Of a stretch of DNA of 41,985 nt, positions 16,102 through 25,949 are shown in pieces; the first letter of the stretch is position 1; every line of letters begins with the position of its first letter. The position numbers and the translations under genes are program-made. The stretch spans positions 1-41,985 of the forward strand of contig JAIRQC010000097.1 in assembly GCA_031256675.1 (NCBI GenBank), given 5' to 3'. The notes under the pieces were generated by a model. The model saw nothing but the letters and a program-made list of their open reading frames with translations, had not been told where the DNA came from and did not search any database. Source of the DNA: Rikenellaceae bacterium. Its GTDB lineage: Bacteria > Bacteroidota > Bacteroidia > Bacteroidales > Rikenellaceae.

Positions 16102-17010
16102 TTATGCCCGCAACTCGTTGCTGTTCCGGTATGAGGCCCTTTCGGCGGCTTCGCGTTTGTTGTATTTGGCGCGGTAGTGGGCCGGGGTCAGGCCGAACTC
16201 CTTTTTGAAAGTTTTGATGAAGTGCGACGTGTTGAGGAATGTGCACTCCTTGCCTACGTCGCTGATGGCGCGGTCGGAGGAGATCAGCAGCAGTCGGGCG
16301 TGGATGAGCCGCTGCTTGACGATCCACTTGTGCGGCGATTCGTAGAAGCACTTGAAGAAATCCTTTTTGAACTGCGTGGCGCTGCGGTTGCATTTCAAGG
16401 CCAGCTCCTCGATGGATATGTCGCTGAAGATGTGCTGGCGCACGATCTGTTCGAAATTTTCGCCCTTGCGGCTGGTGTCGTAGAGCACCTTGCTCAGCAG
16501 GCAGCAGTTAGGGTTGGTGAACAGCAGGTAGACCAGTTCGGTTATTTTGATCGAAACGGCCGCCTCGTCGTGGGCGAAGAGGTTGTTCTTGATGTAGACG
16601 TTGATCCCACGGAACAGTTCGCGCACGGCCTCCCATGCAGGGTACTTGATCTCCTTTTTGCCGCGGCAGCGGTCGCAGACATGGTTCCTGCCGATCTCGA
16701 TGCCGTAGTTGAGGTTGAGTTGCGAGATGATCCAGTAGAGCTGCTCGGTGTTGTAATATAGCACTATTTGTTCGAAGCGGTTCTGCTCGTCGGGCACATC
16801 CTCGATGTAGTGGCTGCCCACGCCGATGTAGAACATGTCGCCGCCGTTAACTTCGAGGCGGGTGTTGTCTCCCTCGTAGATGTACTTCTTGCCGTTTATC
16901 AGATAGCCGATGCCGTGACGGGCCACGTTTTGCAATTGAATCCCGTTGGAGCTGTTCTGAAAAAGTTTTACAAAGACAGATTTCTGTCTTTCAGACGGGT
17001 GCACGATCAT
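16102..17010 (-). CDS. AraC-family transcription regulator
   Basis: A 302-residue regulator. The C-terminal third (about 193-290) is an AraC/XylS double helix-turn-helix: [20 protein letters not shown] for the first and [20 protein letters not shown] for the second, followed by the family block [15 protein letters not shown]. The N-terminal part ([32 protein letters not shown]) looks like a cupin-type sensor domain. A Cys pair motif CDRC near residue 113 could bind metal but this is a guess. It diverges from bioA across a 165-base AT-rich gap with repeated TTGTA/TACAA words. Whether it controls bioA or a distant target is not shown. Confidence 0.88.
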   Translation of the reverse strand: MIVHPSERQKSVFVKLFQNSSNGIQLQNVARHGIGYLINGKKYIYEGDNTRLEVNGGDMFYIGVGSHYIEDVPDEQNRFEQIVLYYNTEQLYWIISQLNLNYGIEIGRNHVCDRCRGKKEIKYPAWEAVRELFRGINVYIKNNLFAHDEAAVSIKITELVYLLFTNPNCCLLSKVLYDTSRKGENFEQIVRQHIFSDISIEELALKCNRSATQFKKDFFKCFYESPHKWIVKQRLIHARLLLISSDRAISDVGKECTFLNTSHFIKTFKKEFGLTPAHYRAKYNKREAAERASYRNSNELRA

Positions 17011-17027
17011 CTCTCAAAATTGTTTTC

Positions 17028-17096
17028 TTGTACGGTGTAAAAATACAATTTATTATTGTAATTGCAATACAAAATCGTATAAAATATTGTAATTTA
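17028..17096. promoter_or_regulatory. Possible operator cluster upstream of bioA
   Basis: Contains TTGTA-N11-TACAA (17028-17048), TACAAT-N5-ATTGTA (17044-17060), TTGTA-N7-TACAA (17056-17072), and a direct repeat ATTGTAATT at 17055-17063 and 17086-17094. The word TTGTAA resembles half-sites of BirA biotin operators (E. coli type TTGTAAACC), so biotin control is possible. Binding by the divergent AraC protein is the alternative. Confidence 0.35.
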
Positions 17097-17149
17097 CCCG
17101 TTTTTTTTATCGGTCGCCCTGACAATGCGATAATGTCGCTCTATTTATC

Positions 17150-17157
17150 TATTTTTG
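17150..17157 (+). promoter_or_regulatory. bioA promoter, -7 box
   Basis: TATTTTTG matches TAnnTTTG. Transcription would start near 17164, after the ATG at 17133, which favours the GTG at 17175 as the bioA start. Confidence 0.4.
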
Positions 17158-17174
17158 CATACAAAAACCGTACC

Positions 17175-18449
17175 GTGGAAGATATTTGTGCGTTCGATCG
17201 CGAACATTTGTGGCATCCCTATACCTCGACGGTCGATCCGGCGCCCGTCTGGCCGGTCGTTTGCGCCGAAGGGGTATATCTGGAGCTGGCCGACGGACGG
17301 AGGTTGATCGACGGCATGTCGTCGTGGTGGTGCGCCATTCACGGCTACAACCACCCCGCGCTCAACGCCGCCGCCGAGGGGCAGCTCTCGCAAATGGCCC
17401 ATGTGATGTTCGGCGGGCTGACCCATGCCCCGGCTGTGGAGCTGGGGCAAAGGCTGCTCTCGATAGCGCCGCGAGGGCTCGAAAAGATCTTTTATGCCGA
17501 CAGCGGCTCGGTTGCCGTCGAGGTGGCGATAAAGATGGCGTTGCAGTACATGCACGCCACGGGGCGGCCCCGTCGCAACAAGCTGGCAACCATCCTCGGA
17601 GGCTATCACGGCGACACGTGGCACGCAATGTCGGTCTGCGACCCGCTGGGGGGGATGCACTCGCTCTATTCCGGCCGCCTGCCGGTCAACTTTTTCGCCC
17701 CGCGCCCCGCCGTCCCCTTCGGCGGCGAGTGGCGCGAGGGGGCGTTCGACGAGATCTCGGCCATGTTCGCAGAACATCACGACGAGCTGGCTGCGGTGAT
17801 CCTCGAACCCGTGGCGCAGGGGGCGGGAGGGATGTGGTTCTACCATCCCGAATATCTGCGCCGCATCAGGCAGGAGTGCGACCGCTACGGCATATTGCTC
17901 ATTGCCGACGAGATAGCCACGGGGTTCTGTCGCACTGGACGGATGTTCGCCTGCGAGTGGGCAGGGATTGCGCCCGACATTATGTGCGTCGGCAAGGCCC
18001 TCACTGGCGGCTACATGAGTTTCGCCGCCGTGATGGCTGCCGCCGCCGTCGCCGAGGGCATTTCGTCCTCCGCCCCGCGCGAGTTCATGCACGGCCCGAC
18101 GTTCATGGCCAATCCGCTCGCCTGCGCCGTCGCCTGCGCTTCAGTAGACCTTGTCGCACAGAACGATACCCCTGCCCGCGTTGCCGCCGTCGAGCGACAG
18201 CTGCGCGAGTTGCTGGCCCCTGCGGCGGAGCTTCCGTCCGTTGCCGACGTGCGGGTGCTGGGGGCGATCGGGGTGATAGAGTTGAGGGAGAGGGTCGACC
18301 TGGGCAGGGTGCAGCGCGAGTTTGTCGAGCGCGGCGTGTGGGTGCGCCCCTTCGGACGGCTGGTCTACGTCATGCCGCCATACATCATCTCGCCCTCGGA
18401 GTTGCGAACACTGTGTCGTGCAATGACGGAGGTCGTCAGCGAACTGTGA
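17175..18449 (+). CDS. bioA: Adenosylmethionine-8-amino-7-oxononanoate aminotransferase
   Basis: PLP-dependent class III aminotransferase that converts 8-amino-7-oxononanoate to 7,8-diaminononanoate in biotin synthesis, using S-adenosylmethionine as amino donor. The N-terminus reads [12 protein letters not shown], a BioA signature; [14 protein letters not shown] follows; [16 protein letters not shown] and the PLP Asp in [10 protein letters not shown] (D245) are present; the PLP lysine is K274 in [11 protein letters not shown]. With the GTG start at 17175 the protein has 424 residues, normal for BioA; the ATG at 17133 would add 14 residues that overlap the predicted promoter. No other biotin gene adjoins. 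The 3' end overlaps the convergent membrane-protein gene by 14 bases. Confidence 0.94.
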   Translation: MEDICAFDREHLWHPYTSTVDPAPVWPVVCAEGVYLELADGRRLIDGMSSWWCAIHGYNHPALNAAAEGQLSQMAHVMFGGLTHAPAVELGQRLLSIAPRGLEKIFYADSGSVAVEVAIKMALQYMHATGRPRRNKLATILGGYHGDTWHAMSVCDPLGGMHSLYSGRLPVNFFAPRPAVPFGGEWREGAFDEISAMFAEHHDELAAVILEPVAQGAGGMWFYHPEYLRRIRQECDRYGILLIADEIATGFCRTGRMFACEWAGIAPDIMCVGKALTGGYMSFAAVMAAAAVAEGISSSAPREFMHGPTFMANPLACAVACASVDLVAQNDTPARVAAVERQLRELLAPAAELPSVADVRVLGAIGVIELRERVDLGRVQREFVERGVWVRPFGRLVYVMPPYIISPSELRTLCRAMTEVVSEL

Positions 18450-19419
18450 TGGCGGCGAGCGCGGCGACCAATACCATAATATATATAACGGTCGACAGCC
18501 AGCCCGGATTGCGGGCGAAGAATATCGGGGCGATGAGCGCCGTCGGTATGGCCGTGAGCGCAGCCATATCCGTCCCCCGGCAGGGCAGGAGCGCCCCGGC
18601 CCAGAGGATCGGCAGCGTCAGCCCAAAGAGCAGCGTGATGCGCCACGCCCGGCGGCGCATAGTTCGTCCGGTGAAAAAGAGGGTTGCGAGCGACAGCAGC
18701 GACAGCAGCGACAGCAATCCGGCCAGCGCAATGGTCGCTATGGCGGTGGTCGTGGCGGAGGGGGCCAGCAAAGCGTCGGCCAGCGCGCGTGGATAGTAAA
18801 GGAAATCGAACCCCGCCCACATATATATATAGGAGAGCGCGGCCAGCGGCAGCAACGCACCGACCAGCGAGACGACAACCTCGCGCCCGCTGCGCGACAG
18901 CGCGGAGAGCACGACGGGCAGCGCGGCGATCATCAGCGCGGCAGGGGCATAGAGCGTCACGGCGAGCCCCACAGCCAGCGAACCGCGAAAACAGCGGTCG
19001 AAACCCTCGGCGCGTCCCATTCCTGCGATCAGTGTGTCGAGCCCCGCGACAATCAGCGTCGAGGCGAGGCACAGCGCGGCGTCCCATCTTACGAACGCGC
19101 AGACGGCGACGGCATATATCGTCGCCGGCAGGTATGACCGTGCTCCGTAGAGCATGTTGCGCACTGCTATGCGGGTCAGTATCACGGCATTGACAAAGGA
19201 GAGCGCCGCCGCCGCGACGGTCTGCGCCCAGCGCGGCAACGTCGCGGCCACAAGTTGCGCAAGCGGCAGCCCCTGCGCCGCTCCGCCCGCAACCGTGCCG
19301 CCTCCTGTTCCGTCCGCCGCCCCTGTTTCGGCCCCGGGGAACGCGAGCGCAATCAGGAAGATGACCAGCGCCGTCAGGATCACCGCCGCAGACGGCTGGC
19401 GGGCAACGTCGAGGCTCAC
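18436..19419 (-). CDS. Polytopic membrane protein, DUF6427-like
   Basis: A 327-residue inner-membrane protein with roughly nine to ten hydrophobic segments rich in Ala, Leu and Val. A Gly/Ala-rich loop ([19 protein letters not shown]) lies near residues 35-53. The middle segment [19 protein letters not shown] and the pattern of spans resemble the Bacteroidetes DUF6427 proteins, whose function is unknown. It is the last gene of the metY-metX-purD run: its ATG overlaps the purD stop by 4 bases, so it is very likely co-transcribed. The tail overlaps the bioA tail. Confidence 0.65.
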   Translation of the reverse strand: MSLDVARQPSAAVILTALVIFLIALAFPGAETGAADGTGGGTVAGGAAQGLPLAQLVAATLPRWAQTVAAAALSFVNAVILTRIAVRNMLYGARSYLPATIYAVAVCAFVRWDAALCLASTLIVAGLDTLIAGMGRAEGFDRCFRGSLAVGLAVTLYAPAALMIAALPVVLSALSRSGREVVVSLVGALLPLAALSYIYMWAGFDFLYYPRALADALLAPSATTTAIATIALAGLLSLLSLLSLATLFFTGRTMRRRAWRITLLFGLTLPILWAGALLPCRGTDMAALTAIPTALIAPIFFARNPGWLSTVIYIMVLVAALAAITVR

Positions 19420-20711
19420 CTGTTATATTTCAGCAGGTCGCGGCCAATGTCCGCGCGGAATGTTTTCCCCTGGTACTCGATGCGCCCGATGGATTCGTAA
19501 CACTTGGCCAGCGCCCCTTCCAGCGTAGCGTCGAGCGAGGTTACGGCCAGCACGCGCCCCCCGGAGGTAACGGGCGACCCGCCTTTGAGCGTGGTGCCGG
19601 CATGGAACACAAGGCTTTTTTCCACATCGGCAAGGCCCGTGACCGGACTGCCTTTGGCATATTCGCCCGGGTAGCCCTCCGAGACGCAGACCACCGTGGC
19701 GGCCGTGTCGGGGGAGATCTCCAGCTCGTACCTGTCGAGCCCGCCGTAGGCTATCGCCTCGAACAGCTCCACAACGTCCGACTTCACACGCGGTAACACG
19801 ACCTCGGTCTCGGGGTCGCCCATGCGCACGTTGTACTCTATGACGTAAGGGTCGCCGTCGACGTTCATCAAACCGATGAATATAAAGCCCTTGTAGTCGA
19901 TCTTCTCGCTGCGCAGCCCCTCTATGGTAGGCTTGATGATCCGCGTGCACACCCTCTCCATGAACGTCTCGTCGGCAAAGGCCACGGGCGAGACCGCCCC
20001 CATGCCGCCGGTGTTCGGCCCTGTGTCGCCCTCGCCAGCGCGTTTGTAATCCTTCGCCACTGGTAATATCTTGTAGTTCGCGCCGTCCGTGGCCACAAAC
20101 ACCGAACATTCTATGCCGTTCAGGTACTGCTCGATAACCACCCTGCTGCCCGCCTCGCCGAACCGTCCGCCCAGCATGGCGGCCAGTTCGCTTTTTGCCT
20201 CAGGCAGCGTCCCCACGATAGAGACCCCCTTGCCCGCCGCCAGTCCGTCGGCTTTGAGCACGTAGGGCGGGGCCAGTGTCTCCAGAAACGCCTCGCCCTG
20301 TGCAACATCCGTAAAGCTGCGATAGGCTGCCGTGGGTATGTTGTGGCGCATCATGAAGGCCTTGGCAAAATCCTTGCTCCCTTCCAGCGCCGCCCCCTTC
20401 GCCGTCGGGCCGATGACCGGAACGAGGTGCGTATCCGGGTCGTCGCGCAACTGGTCGACAACGCCCCGCACCAGCGGCTCCTCCGGCCCGACAACCACCA
20501 GATTGATATGCTGGCTGACAATGAAGCATTTAAGCACGGCGAGATTGGCCGCCGACAAGTCGACGTTCGAGCCGAGCTCCGCCGTGCCGCCGTTGCCCGG
20601 GGCGATATAAAGTTTGGAGAGGCGTCTGCTTTGGGCAATCTTGCAGGCAAAGGTATGTTCGCGCCCGCCGCCGCCCAGAAGCAGCACGTTGACCGAATCG
20701 GGTAGTCTCAT
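19416..20711 (-). CDS. purD: Phosphoribosylamine--glycine ligase
   Basis: Second step of purine synthesis: joins 5-phosphoribosylamine and glycine with ATP to give GAR. The 431-residue product has the N-terminal domain VLLLGGGGREHTFACKIAQS, the glycine-rich ATP-grasp loop PPYVLKADGLAAGKGVSIV, the block DYKRAGEGDTGPNTGGMGAVSP, and YNVRMGDPETEVVLPR for metal/ATP binding. Complete. It overlaps metX upstream (ATGA) and the membrane protein gene downstream. A purine gene inside a methionine gene cluster is unusual but the overlaps make co-expression clear. Confidence 0.97.
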   Translation of the reverse strand: MRLPDSVNVLLLGGGGREHTFACKIAQSRRLSKLYIAPGNGGTAELGSNVDLSAANLAVLKCFIVSQHINLVVVGPEEPLVRGVVDQLRDDPDTHLVPVIGPTAKGAALEGSKDFAKAFMMRHNIPTAAYRSFTDVAQGEAFLETLAPPYVLKADGLAAGKGVSIVGTLPEAKSELAAMLGGRFGEAGSRVVIEQYLNGIECSVFVATDGANYKILPVAKDYKRAGEGDTGPNTGGMGAVSPVAFADETFMERVCTRIIKPTIEGLRSEKIDYKGFIFIGLMNVDGDPYVIEYNVRMGDPETEVVLPRVKSDVVELFEAIAYGGLDRYELEISPDTAATVVCVSEGYPGEYAKGSPVTGLADVEKSLVFHAGTTLKGGSPVTSGGRVLAVTSLDATLEGALAKCYESIGRIEYQGKTFRADIGRDLLKYNR

Positions 20712-21724
20712 TGCTTGTCTATGAATGGTTTAAGAATTGCGTTCAACTTGTCGTACTCCACCAGAAAGCCGTCGTGGCCAAACTCCGAACTCAACAGCCG
20801 CAGTTCGGCGTTCGGGATGTGGCGGTAGAGGAAGATCTGCTCCGCGACAGGAAAAAGGATGTCCGACGAGATGCCGACAATCATCGTCCGGCAACCGATC
20901 TGCCCCAGCGCGCTCTCCACGCCGCCGCGGTAACGCCCCACGTTGTGCGAGTCGAACGCTTGTGTCAGGCGGTAGTAGGAGTAGGCGTTGAAGCGGCGGC
21001 AGAGCTTGTCGCCCTGGTACTGCTGGTACGACGCGGCGCGAAATCCCACCAGTTTGTAGTAATTGTCGTTCTCCTGCTGCGTCAGGTTGTAGGCCGGCGA
21101 GCCGCGGTAGCTCAACAGTCCCAGCGACCGCGCCACCCGCATCCCGCCCTTGCCCGCATCGGGGTCGGGACGGCCGTAACTCTCGTCGCTCTCGATCGAC
21201 ATGCGCTGCGACTCGTTGAGCGCGATGCTCCACGGCTGGCTGCGAGCCGAGGTAGCGATAAGTATCAGCCTGCCGGTCGCCTCGGGGTAGAGCATGGCCA
21301 TCTCCAACGCCTGAAAGCCGCCTATCGAACTGCCTATCACGGCGTGGATCCGGCTTATCCCTAGGTGTTCGGCCAGCAGCATGTGCGCCCTGACCATGTC
21401 GCGCACCGTGATGAACGGGAAGAGTCCGTAGTAGGGTTCGCCCGTGGCCGGATCGACGCTCAGCGGCCCCGTCGTGCCGTAGTGCGACCCCAACACGTTG
21501 GCGCACACCACGAACCAGCGCGCTGGATCGAGAAACCTGTCGGCCTCCACCGTATGCGGCCACCATTCCTCCACATTCGAGTTGGCCGTCAGGGCATGGC
21601 AAACCCACACCACGTTATCGCCCCGAAGCTTGCCATAGGTATGGTACGCGATGGTGATCCCGTCGAGCGTCTCGCCGTTCTCCAGCTTGAACGGCCGGTC
21701 GTATTTGTAGTATCTTACAGGCAT
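20708..21724 (-). CDS. metX: Homoserine O-acetyltransferase
   Basis: Acyl transfer from acetyl-CoA to homoserine, activating it for methionine synthesis. The 338-residue alpha/beta hydrolase-fold protein has NVVWVCHALTANSNVEEWW, the nucleophile elbow GSSIGGFQALEMAMLYP, the catalytic Asp region ISSDILFP and the catalytic His in EFGHDGFLVEYD. Whether acetyl- or succinyl-CoA is used is not certain from sequence, but pairing with an O-acetylhomoserine sulfhydrylase supports acetyl. Its ATG abuts the metY stop and its stop overlaps the purD start. Confidence 0.93.
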   Translation of the reverse strand: MPVRYYKYDRPFKLENGETLDGITIAYHTYGKLRGDNVVWVCHALTANSNVEEWWPHTVEADRFLDPARWFVVCANVLGSHYGTTGPLSVDPATGEPYYGLFPFITVRDMVRAHMLLAEHLGISRIHAVIGSSIGGFQALEMAMLYPEATGRLILIATSARSQPWSIALNESQRMSIESDESYGRPDPDAGKGGMRVARSLGLLSYRGSPAYNLTQQENDNYYKLVGFRAASYQQYQGDKLCRRFNAYSYYRLTQAFDSHNVGRYRGGVESALGQIGCRTMIVGISSDILFPVAEQIFLYRHIPNAELRLLSSEFGHDGFLVEYDKLNAILKPFIDKQ

Positions 21725-23089
<1,365 letters not shown>

Positions 23090-23132
23090 TTACCGTTGGG
23101 GTTGAGCCTGTGAGTGTTTAATTATCTGCGCA

Positions 23133-23271
23133 TTGTGTAACAGTTTTATGCACAGCTAAATCAACTGTGGATTGGATTTCTTGTTGTGTAACGGTTTGGC
23201 GCACAGTAAAATAGACTGTGAGCCTGATTCCTTGTTGTGTAACGATTTGGTGCACAGCTAAATCGACTGTG
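23133..23271. repeat. Three 51-bp direct repeats, candidate prophage left end
   Basis: Units start at 23133, 23184 and 23235, exact 51-base period. Each has a conserved 37-base core: TTGTGTAAC, then a TTT-rich step, then GCACAG-N9-ACTGTG (inverted repeat CACAG/CTGTG); the last 14 bases vary. The first copy begins with TG after its first T, as expected for a Mu-type terminus. Multiple transposase-binding sites at an end are known from Mu, so this is my candidate for attL. The direction and spacing do not exclude a role as ordinary intergenic repeats. Confidence 0.75.
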
Positions 23272-23279
23272 AATTTGCG

Positions 23280-23526
23280 TTTTGCGCATGTCAAACAACC
23301 CGACGGCTAAGGTACGGCTTTTGCTTCATTGCTGCAAATCTCAACGCGGAAATCTTTCGGGAAAATCGCTCCGAAGTTCATGATGAGCGCATTCTGAGAG
23401 AGGAGAAATAGTATAAATACTCAGTTGCCGTCTAAAATTCAGTTAGAGTTTTGGTGGTTTTAGAGAAATATTTGCCTCGAATGCGGGATGAGAATCACTA
23501 AATCACTATATCCAAACGTTTTACTC
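23280..23526. other. Intergenic, nothing recognised
   Basis: No gene, hairpin or repeat that I can support. Base composition is more AT-rich than the host genes to the left. It separates the 51-bp repeats from the leftward toxin-domain fragment. Confidence 0.4.
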
Positions 23527-23916
23527 CTAAAAATCGGGGGCGTTATAACGGTCCACAAAGCCCCAAAATCGGGGCAATTTTGGGTGCAAATATGACGTTG
23601 AAGAGTGCAGCAGACGGCGCACAATTTTTTCAGAACTATATAGTGCCAGGAAGTTGTACAGATCGGCAAAACTCATCGGTCTGTTATAATAATCAAAAGG
23701 ATAGTTGTTCGACGCAGGGTCCATTTCGAATATAACAGGATTGGGCTCCAGCTTATAGCTGTTCAACGAGCCTTCGCCCGTCCTGAAAAACTCCTTAAAA
23801 CTACGTTCGAAATCATCGCCGTAACGCTCTGCGTACAGGTTCATTATTGCCGCCACGCCGCACAGTCCGGTCGGATTTTGATCGATCCGATTCGGGTTTG
23901 ATCGTCGATCGTGCAA
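23527..23916 (-). pseudogene. Papain-like toxin-domain fragment
   Basis: About 129 residues with the segment NRIDQNPTGLCGVAAIMNLY near the start. The LCG[VP]AA pattern is the active-site cysteine helix of papain-fold peptidase domains found as C-terminal toxins in polymorphic and secreted effectors. The product then runs YGDDFERSFKEFFRTGEGSL and ends in WGFVDRYNAPDF; the His block expected later in such a domain is not seen. There is no ATG; the only usable start is TTG at 23916, and the frame continues upstream without a methionine start. I read it as a broken cassette left from a larger gene, or cargo in the left end of the prophage. Function unproven. Confidence 0.4.
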
Positions 23917-23999
23917 GTCGCTATGAAGTAACAGGAAGAATGAGAAACGGATAAAAGGGATAGATAAAGATATAAGGATAGGATAAACAGATAGTTACA

Positions 24000-24071
24000 A
24001 TGGCGAAAACAAAAAAACGCGGCGATGAGAAATTGCCAAAAGTTCCGGTTTTCTTCCGGAAACTTCCGTGA
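24000..24071 (+). other. 23-codon open frame, doubtful
   Basis: ATG at 24000 starts a short Lys-rich peptide (MAKTKKRGDEKLPKVPVF...) that ends at TGA 24069-24071. Its start resembles that of a small phage gene, but nothing supports translation. It may be the remains of a gene whose 3' part was lost. Confidence 0.15.
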
Positions 24072-24093
24072 AACCGCAAAAACCCGCGCGAAA

Positions 24094-24137
24094 TTTCAAA
24101 ACGATGCCTTTAATCCCTTTCAAACCCTTTCAAAACG
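24094..24137. repeat. Repeated TTTCAAA motif cluster
   Basis: TTTCAAAACG occurs at 24094-24103 and 24128-24137, with TTTCAAACCC between them (24118-24127). CCCTTTCAAA occurs twice back to back (24115 and 24125). The reverse complement matches the cluster at 38290-38331 in the same order (TTTGAAAGGG blocks, then ATTAAAGG), so it is probably a protein-binding region used twice by the phage. Confidence 0.5.
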
Positions 24138-24170
24138 CCGATCGAAACTTTTAAGCGATCACGCACGGAG

Positions 24171-24191
24171 GCAGGCCAAAAATGGGCCTGC
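24171..24191. terminator. Hairpin after the prophage repressor gene
   Basis: GCAGGCC (24171-24177) pairs with GGCCTGC (24185-24191) around a 7-base loop, 11 bases beyond the repressor stop. No U-run follows on the leftward strand, while TTTT follows on the rightward strand, so it is a weak candidate in either direction. Confidence 0.35.
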
Positions 24192-24201
24192 TTTTGTCGT
24201 T

Positions 24202-25117
24202 TCAGCCCATCGTGTTGATGCGTATGCTGGCCTTGACGATGGCCAACGCGCGGATGTCGGACAGGGCCACGATCTTGGGCGCGTGGACCTCGTTCTGGCT
24301 CACCAACTCGACCACATCGGGCCGCCCATCCACGCAATGGACATACTTGACGGTGATGTACTCCTCGCCGTCATAGTTGAACGAGAGCAGATACATCTCA
24401 CCCCATATAATATTGTGCAGGTCATGCACTTGGCGGTACACCACGATGTCGCCCGACTTGAGTATCGGCACCATCGAATCGCCGCGCACGTAGACCGCGC
24501 CGTCGCATCGCGGCACGTCGGGGATGACGATGTAATCCACCGGCTGATACTGCCCCGTAAATAGCGGTATCAACCCCGCTATGGCCTCGAATTCGTACAG
24601 CGGAATCTCCTGCCTTTCCACCCTCCTCTCCCCGAAAAACGGCCCCTTCTTACCGAAAGGCGTAATATTCAATTTTGAGGTGGTTTTTTGAGTTGGTTGT
24701 CCAAGTTGGTTGTTCAATCGTGGTTTTGGTTGTCCAAAGTTGGTTGTCCAAGTTGGTTGTCCATTTTCTTGAAAATTTCTTTTATCCGACGCGCCATAAT
24801 CGGACGATTTTGCCTTCGCTTGCTCTATTTGTCCCGCAATAATAGCTCGTGTTTCGCCCTGTTTTTTTAGGCGAGCCAATGCCTCCTCATCCATTTCATC
24901 CAAGCGTTTCAGCATCGGATCGTTTCCTGTGAGGATATAATTATAGTTTAGCTCTCCACATTTTGAGAATATAAGTTCGTAATCTATCGTATCTCTCGCC
25001 ACCCAACTGGACAATGCCTGAGGACTTATCCCCCAAAAACTCGGCTAATTTCGCTTTTGTGGGAAAATCATAAAAACTTTGTAATCTGCTAATTATGGCC
25101 TCTTTATTAAATTTCAT
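24202..25117 (-). pseudogene. Prophage LexA/CI-like repressor, frameshifted in the HTH
   Basis: Master repressor of the prophage by position (leftward, divergent from the early genes) and by domains. From ATG 25117 the frame reads MKFNKEAIISRLQSF...KAKLAEFLG, the first part of a CI-type helix-turn-helix, then goes out of frame in a run of five G (25030-25034). Reading with four G continues ISPQALSSWVARDTIDYELI without a gap, which completes the recognition helix. The C-terminal S24 domain is intact: Ala-Gly cleavage site in EAIAGLIPLF, Ser in VRGDSMVPILKSGD, Lys in EEYITVKYVH. A Gln/Pro/Thr-rich linker (GQPTWTTNFGQPKPRL) joins the parts. Only the domain lacking the first helices can be translated from a later start (25014). 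Confidence 0.85.
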
Positions 25118-25200
25118 ACGCGAAATGTTTAGAAATATTTGTAAATACGCATTTTGTTTATTGGTTTTGCAAAAACTTTACACAAAAGTAGTAAAAAACT
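25118..25200. promoter_or_regulatory. Divergent early control region
   Basis: AT-rich 83 bases between the repressor and the first rightward early gene. A leftward -7 box TACTTTTG lies at 25183-25190, close to the early-gene ATG, for the repressor transcript. The words AAATATTTGTAAATA and TTTTGTTTATTGGTTTTGCAA suggest operator symmetry but I cannot define repeats firmly. No clear rightward TAnnTTTG was found. Confidence 0.4.
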
Positions 25201-25458
25201 ATGGAAACAAAAATTTCGCCCAAAAGAGTATTTCAGTTGACTGAAGCGGAATGCGAACGTCTGGCAATTATCAACGCTGGGTTGAAGCGCGGCGACAAGA
25301 AACGCATCGCCGAGATCACCGAGGTGCACCGCGTATGGGTTACTTATGTATTAATGGGTAAGGGCATCAGCGAGCGTGTTTTGCGGGCGGCTGAGGCTCT
25401 GATCGCCGAACGGAAAATTAACCTAACCTCACAAGATTATGGCAAGCAAAGAGATTGA
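25201..25458 (+). CDS. Small helix-turn-helix early regulator (Ner-like position)
   Basis: An 85-residue basic protein starting METKISPKRVFQLTEAECERL. Residues about 28-60 (GDKKRIAEITEVHRVWVTYVLMGKG) fit a helix-turn-helix, and the helix ERVLRAAEALIAER follows. It is the first rightward gene opposite the repressor, the place of Ner in Mu, which shuts off early and repressor promoters. The fold class is inferred from the pattern; it is not clearly homologous to Mu Ner. The next gene starts inside its 3' end (20-base overlap). Confidence 0.65.
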   Translation: METKISPKRVFQLTEAECERLAIINAGLKRGDKKRIAEITEVHRVWVTYVLMGKGISERVLRAAEALIAERKINLTSQDYGKQRD

Positions 25459-25720
25459 AAGGGGGAAGTGGTGGTACTACATCTATGTTTCCCCTGAAGC
25501 TATTAAAAACCCCAAACGGGCGCACCGTGAGTGCATCGGCCTCACCATTAACGATTACAACTGCGGATGGTATAATCCATTAGCCTACGAATGTATCGCC
25601 GACGCGAAAAAGGCGTTGGCCTACTACGGGAAAGGCCACGTTTACAAGAGGCGGCATATAGTCGACAGGAGCGAGGGCATCCGTTCGTGGTGCGAGGAAA
25701 AGATAGTTGCAACTGCTTAA
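25439..25720 (+). CDS. Hypothetical early phage protein, 93 residues
   Basis: Unknown function. Starts MASKEIERGKWWYYIYVSPE, rich in Tyr and Trp, with a basic stretch GKGHVYKRRHIVDR and two cysteines near residues 42 and 84. No membrane span. It overlaps the preceding gene by 20 bases and precedes another small gene by 11 bases, so it is part of the early operon. Confidence 0.6.
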   Translation: MASKEIERGKWWYYIYVSPEAIKNPKRAHRECIGLTINDYNCGWYNPLAYECIADAKKALAYYGKGHVYKRRHIVDRSEGIRSWCEEKIVATA

Positions 25721-25731
25721 AATTTACAGCC

Positions 25732-25947
25732 ATGAAACTGCGAATTCTTCAACACGAGCGCAACACCGACAACATTCGGATAGGCGCTGCCTTCTACATG
25801 AACAGCCGTTCGATGGCCGACATCGCCGATGAGGTCAAACACTCATACGGTAAACGTGGCGCCGACAAACTGGACGAGTTCTTATGCAAGGTTGCGGTAG
25901 TAGACGCCAACACCCTCGAAACCCTCTACATCATATATGAAGATTAG
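25732..25947 (+). CDS. Hypothetical early phage protein, 71 residues
   Basis: Unknown function. MKLRILQHERNTDNIRIGAA at the start, acidic second half (KLDEFLCKVAVVDANTLETL). Soluble, mixed alpha/beta by pattern. Start at ATG 25732 chosen because the upstream frame lies in the previous gene. Two bases separate it from the next gene. Confidence 0.6.
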   Translation: MKLRILQHERNTDNIRIGAAFYMNSRSMADIADEVKHSYGKRGADKLDEFLCKVAVVDANTLETLYIIYED

Positions 25948-25949
25948 CT

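Noticed and set aside
15638-16177. Long rightward open frame across the repeat array and low-complexity region
   Set aside because: Its first part reads through the 49-bp repeats, its peptide is Cys/Leu/Arg-rich without family features, and it runs into the AraC gene on the other strand.
17186-18796. 536-codon frame overlapping bioA
   Set aside because: Shadow frame of the GC-rich bioA gene; Arg/Ala-rich composition and no domain.
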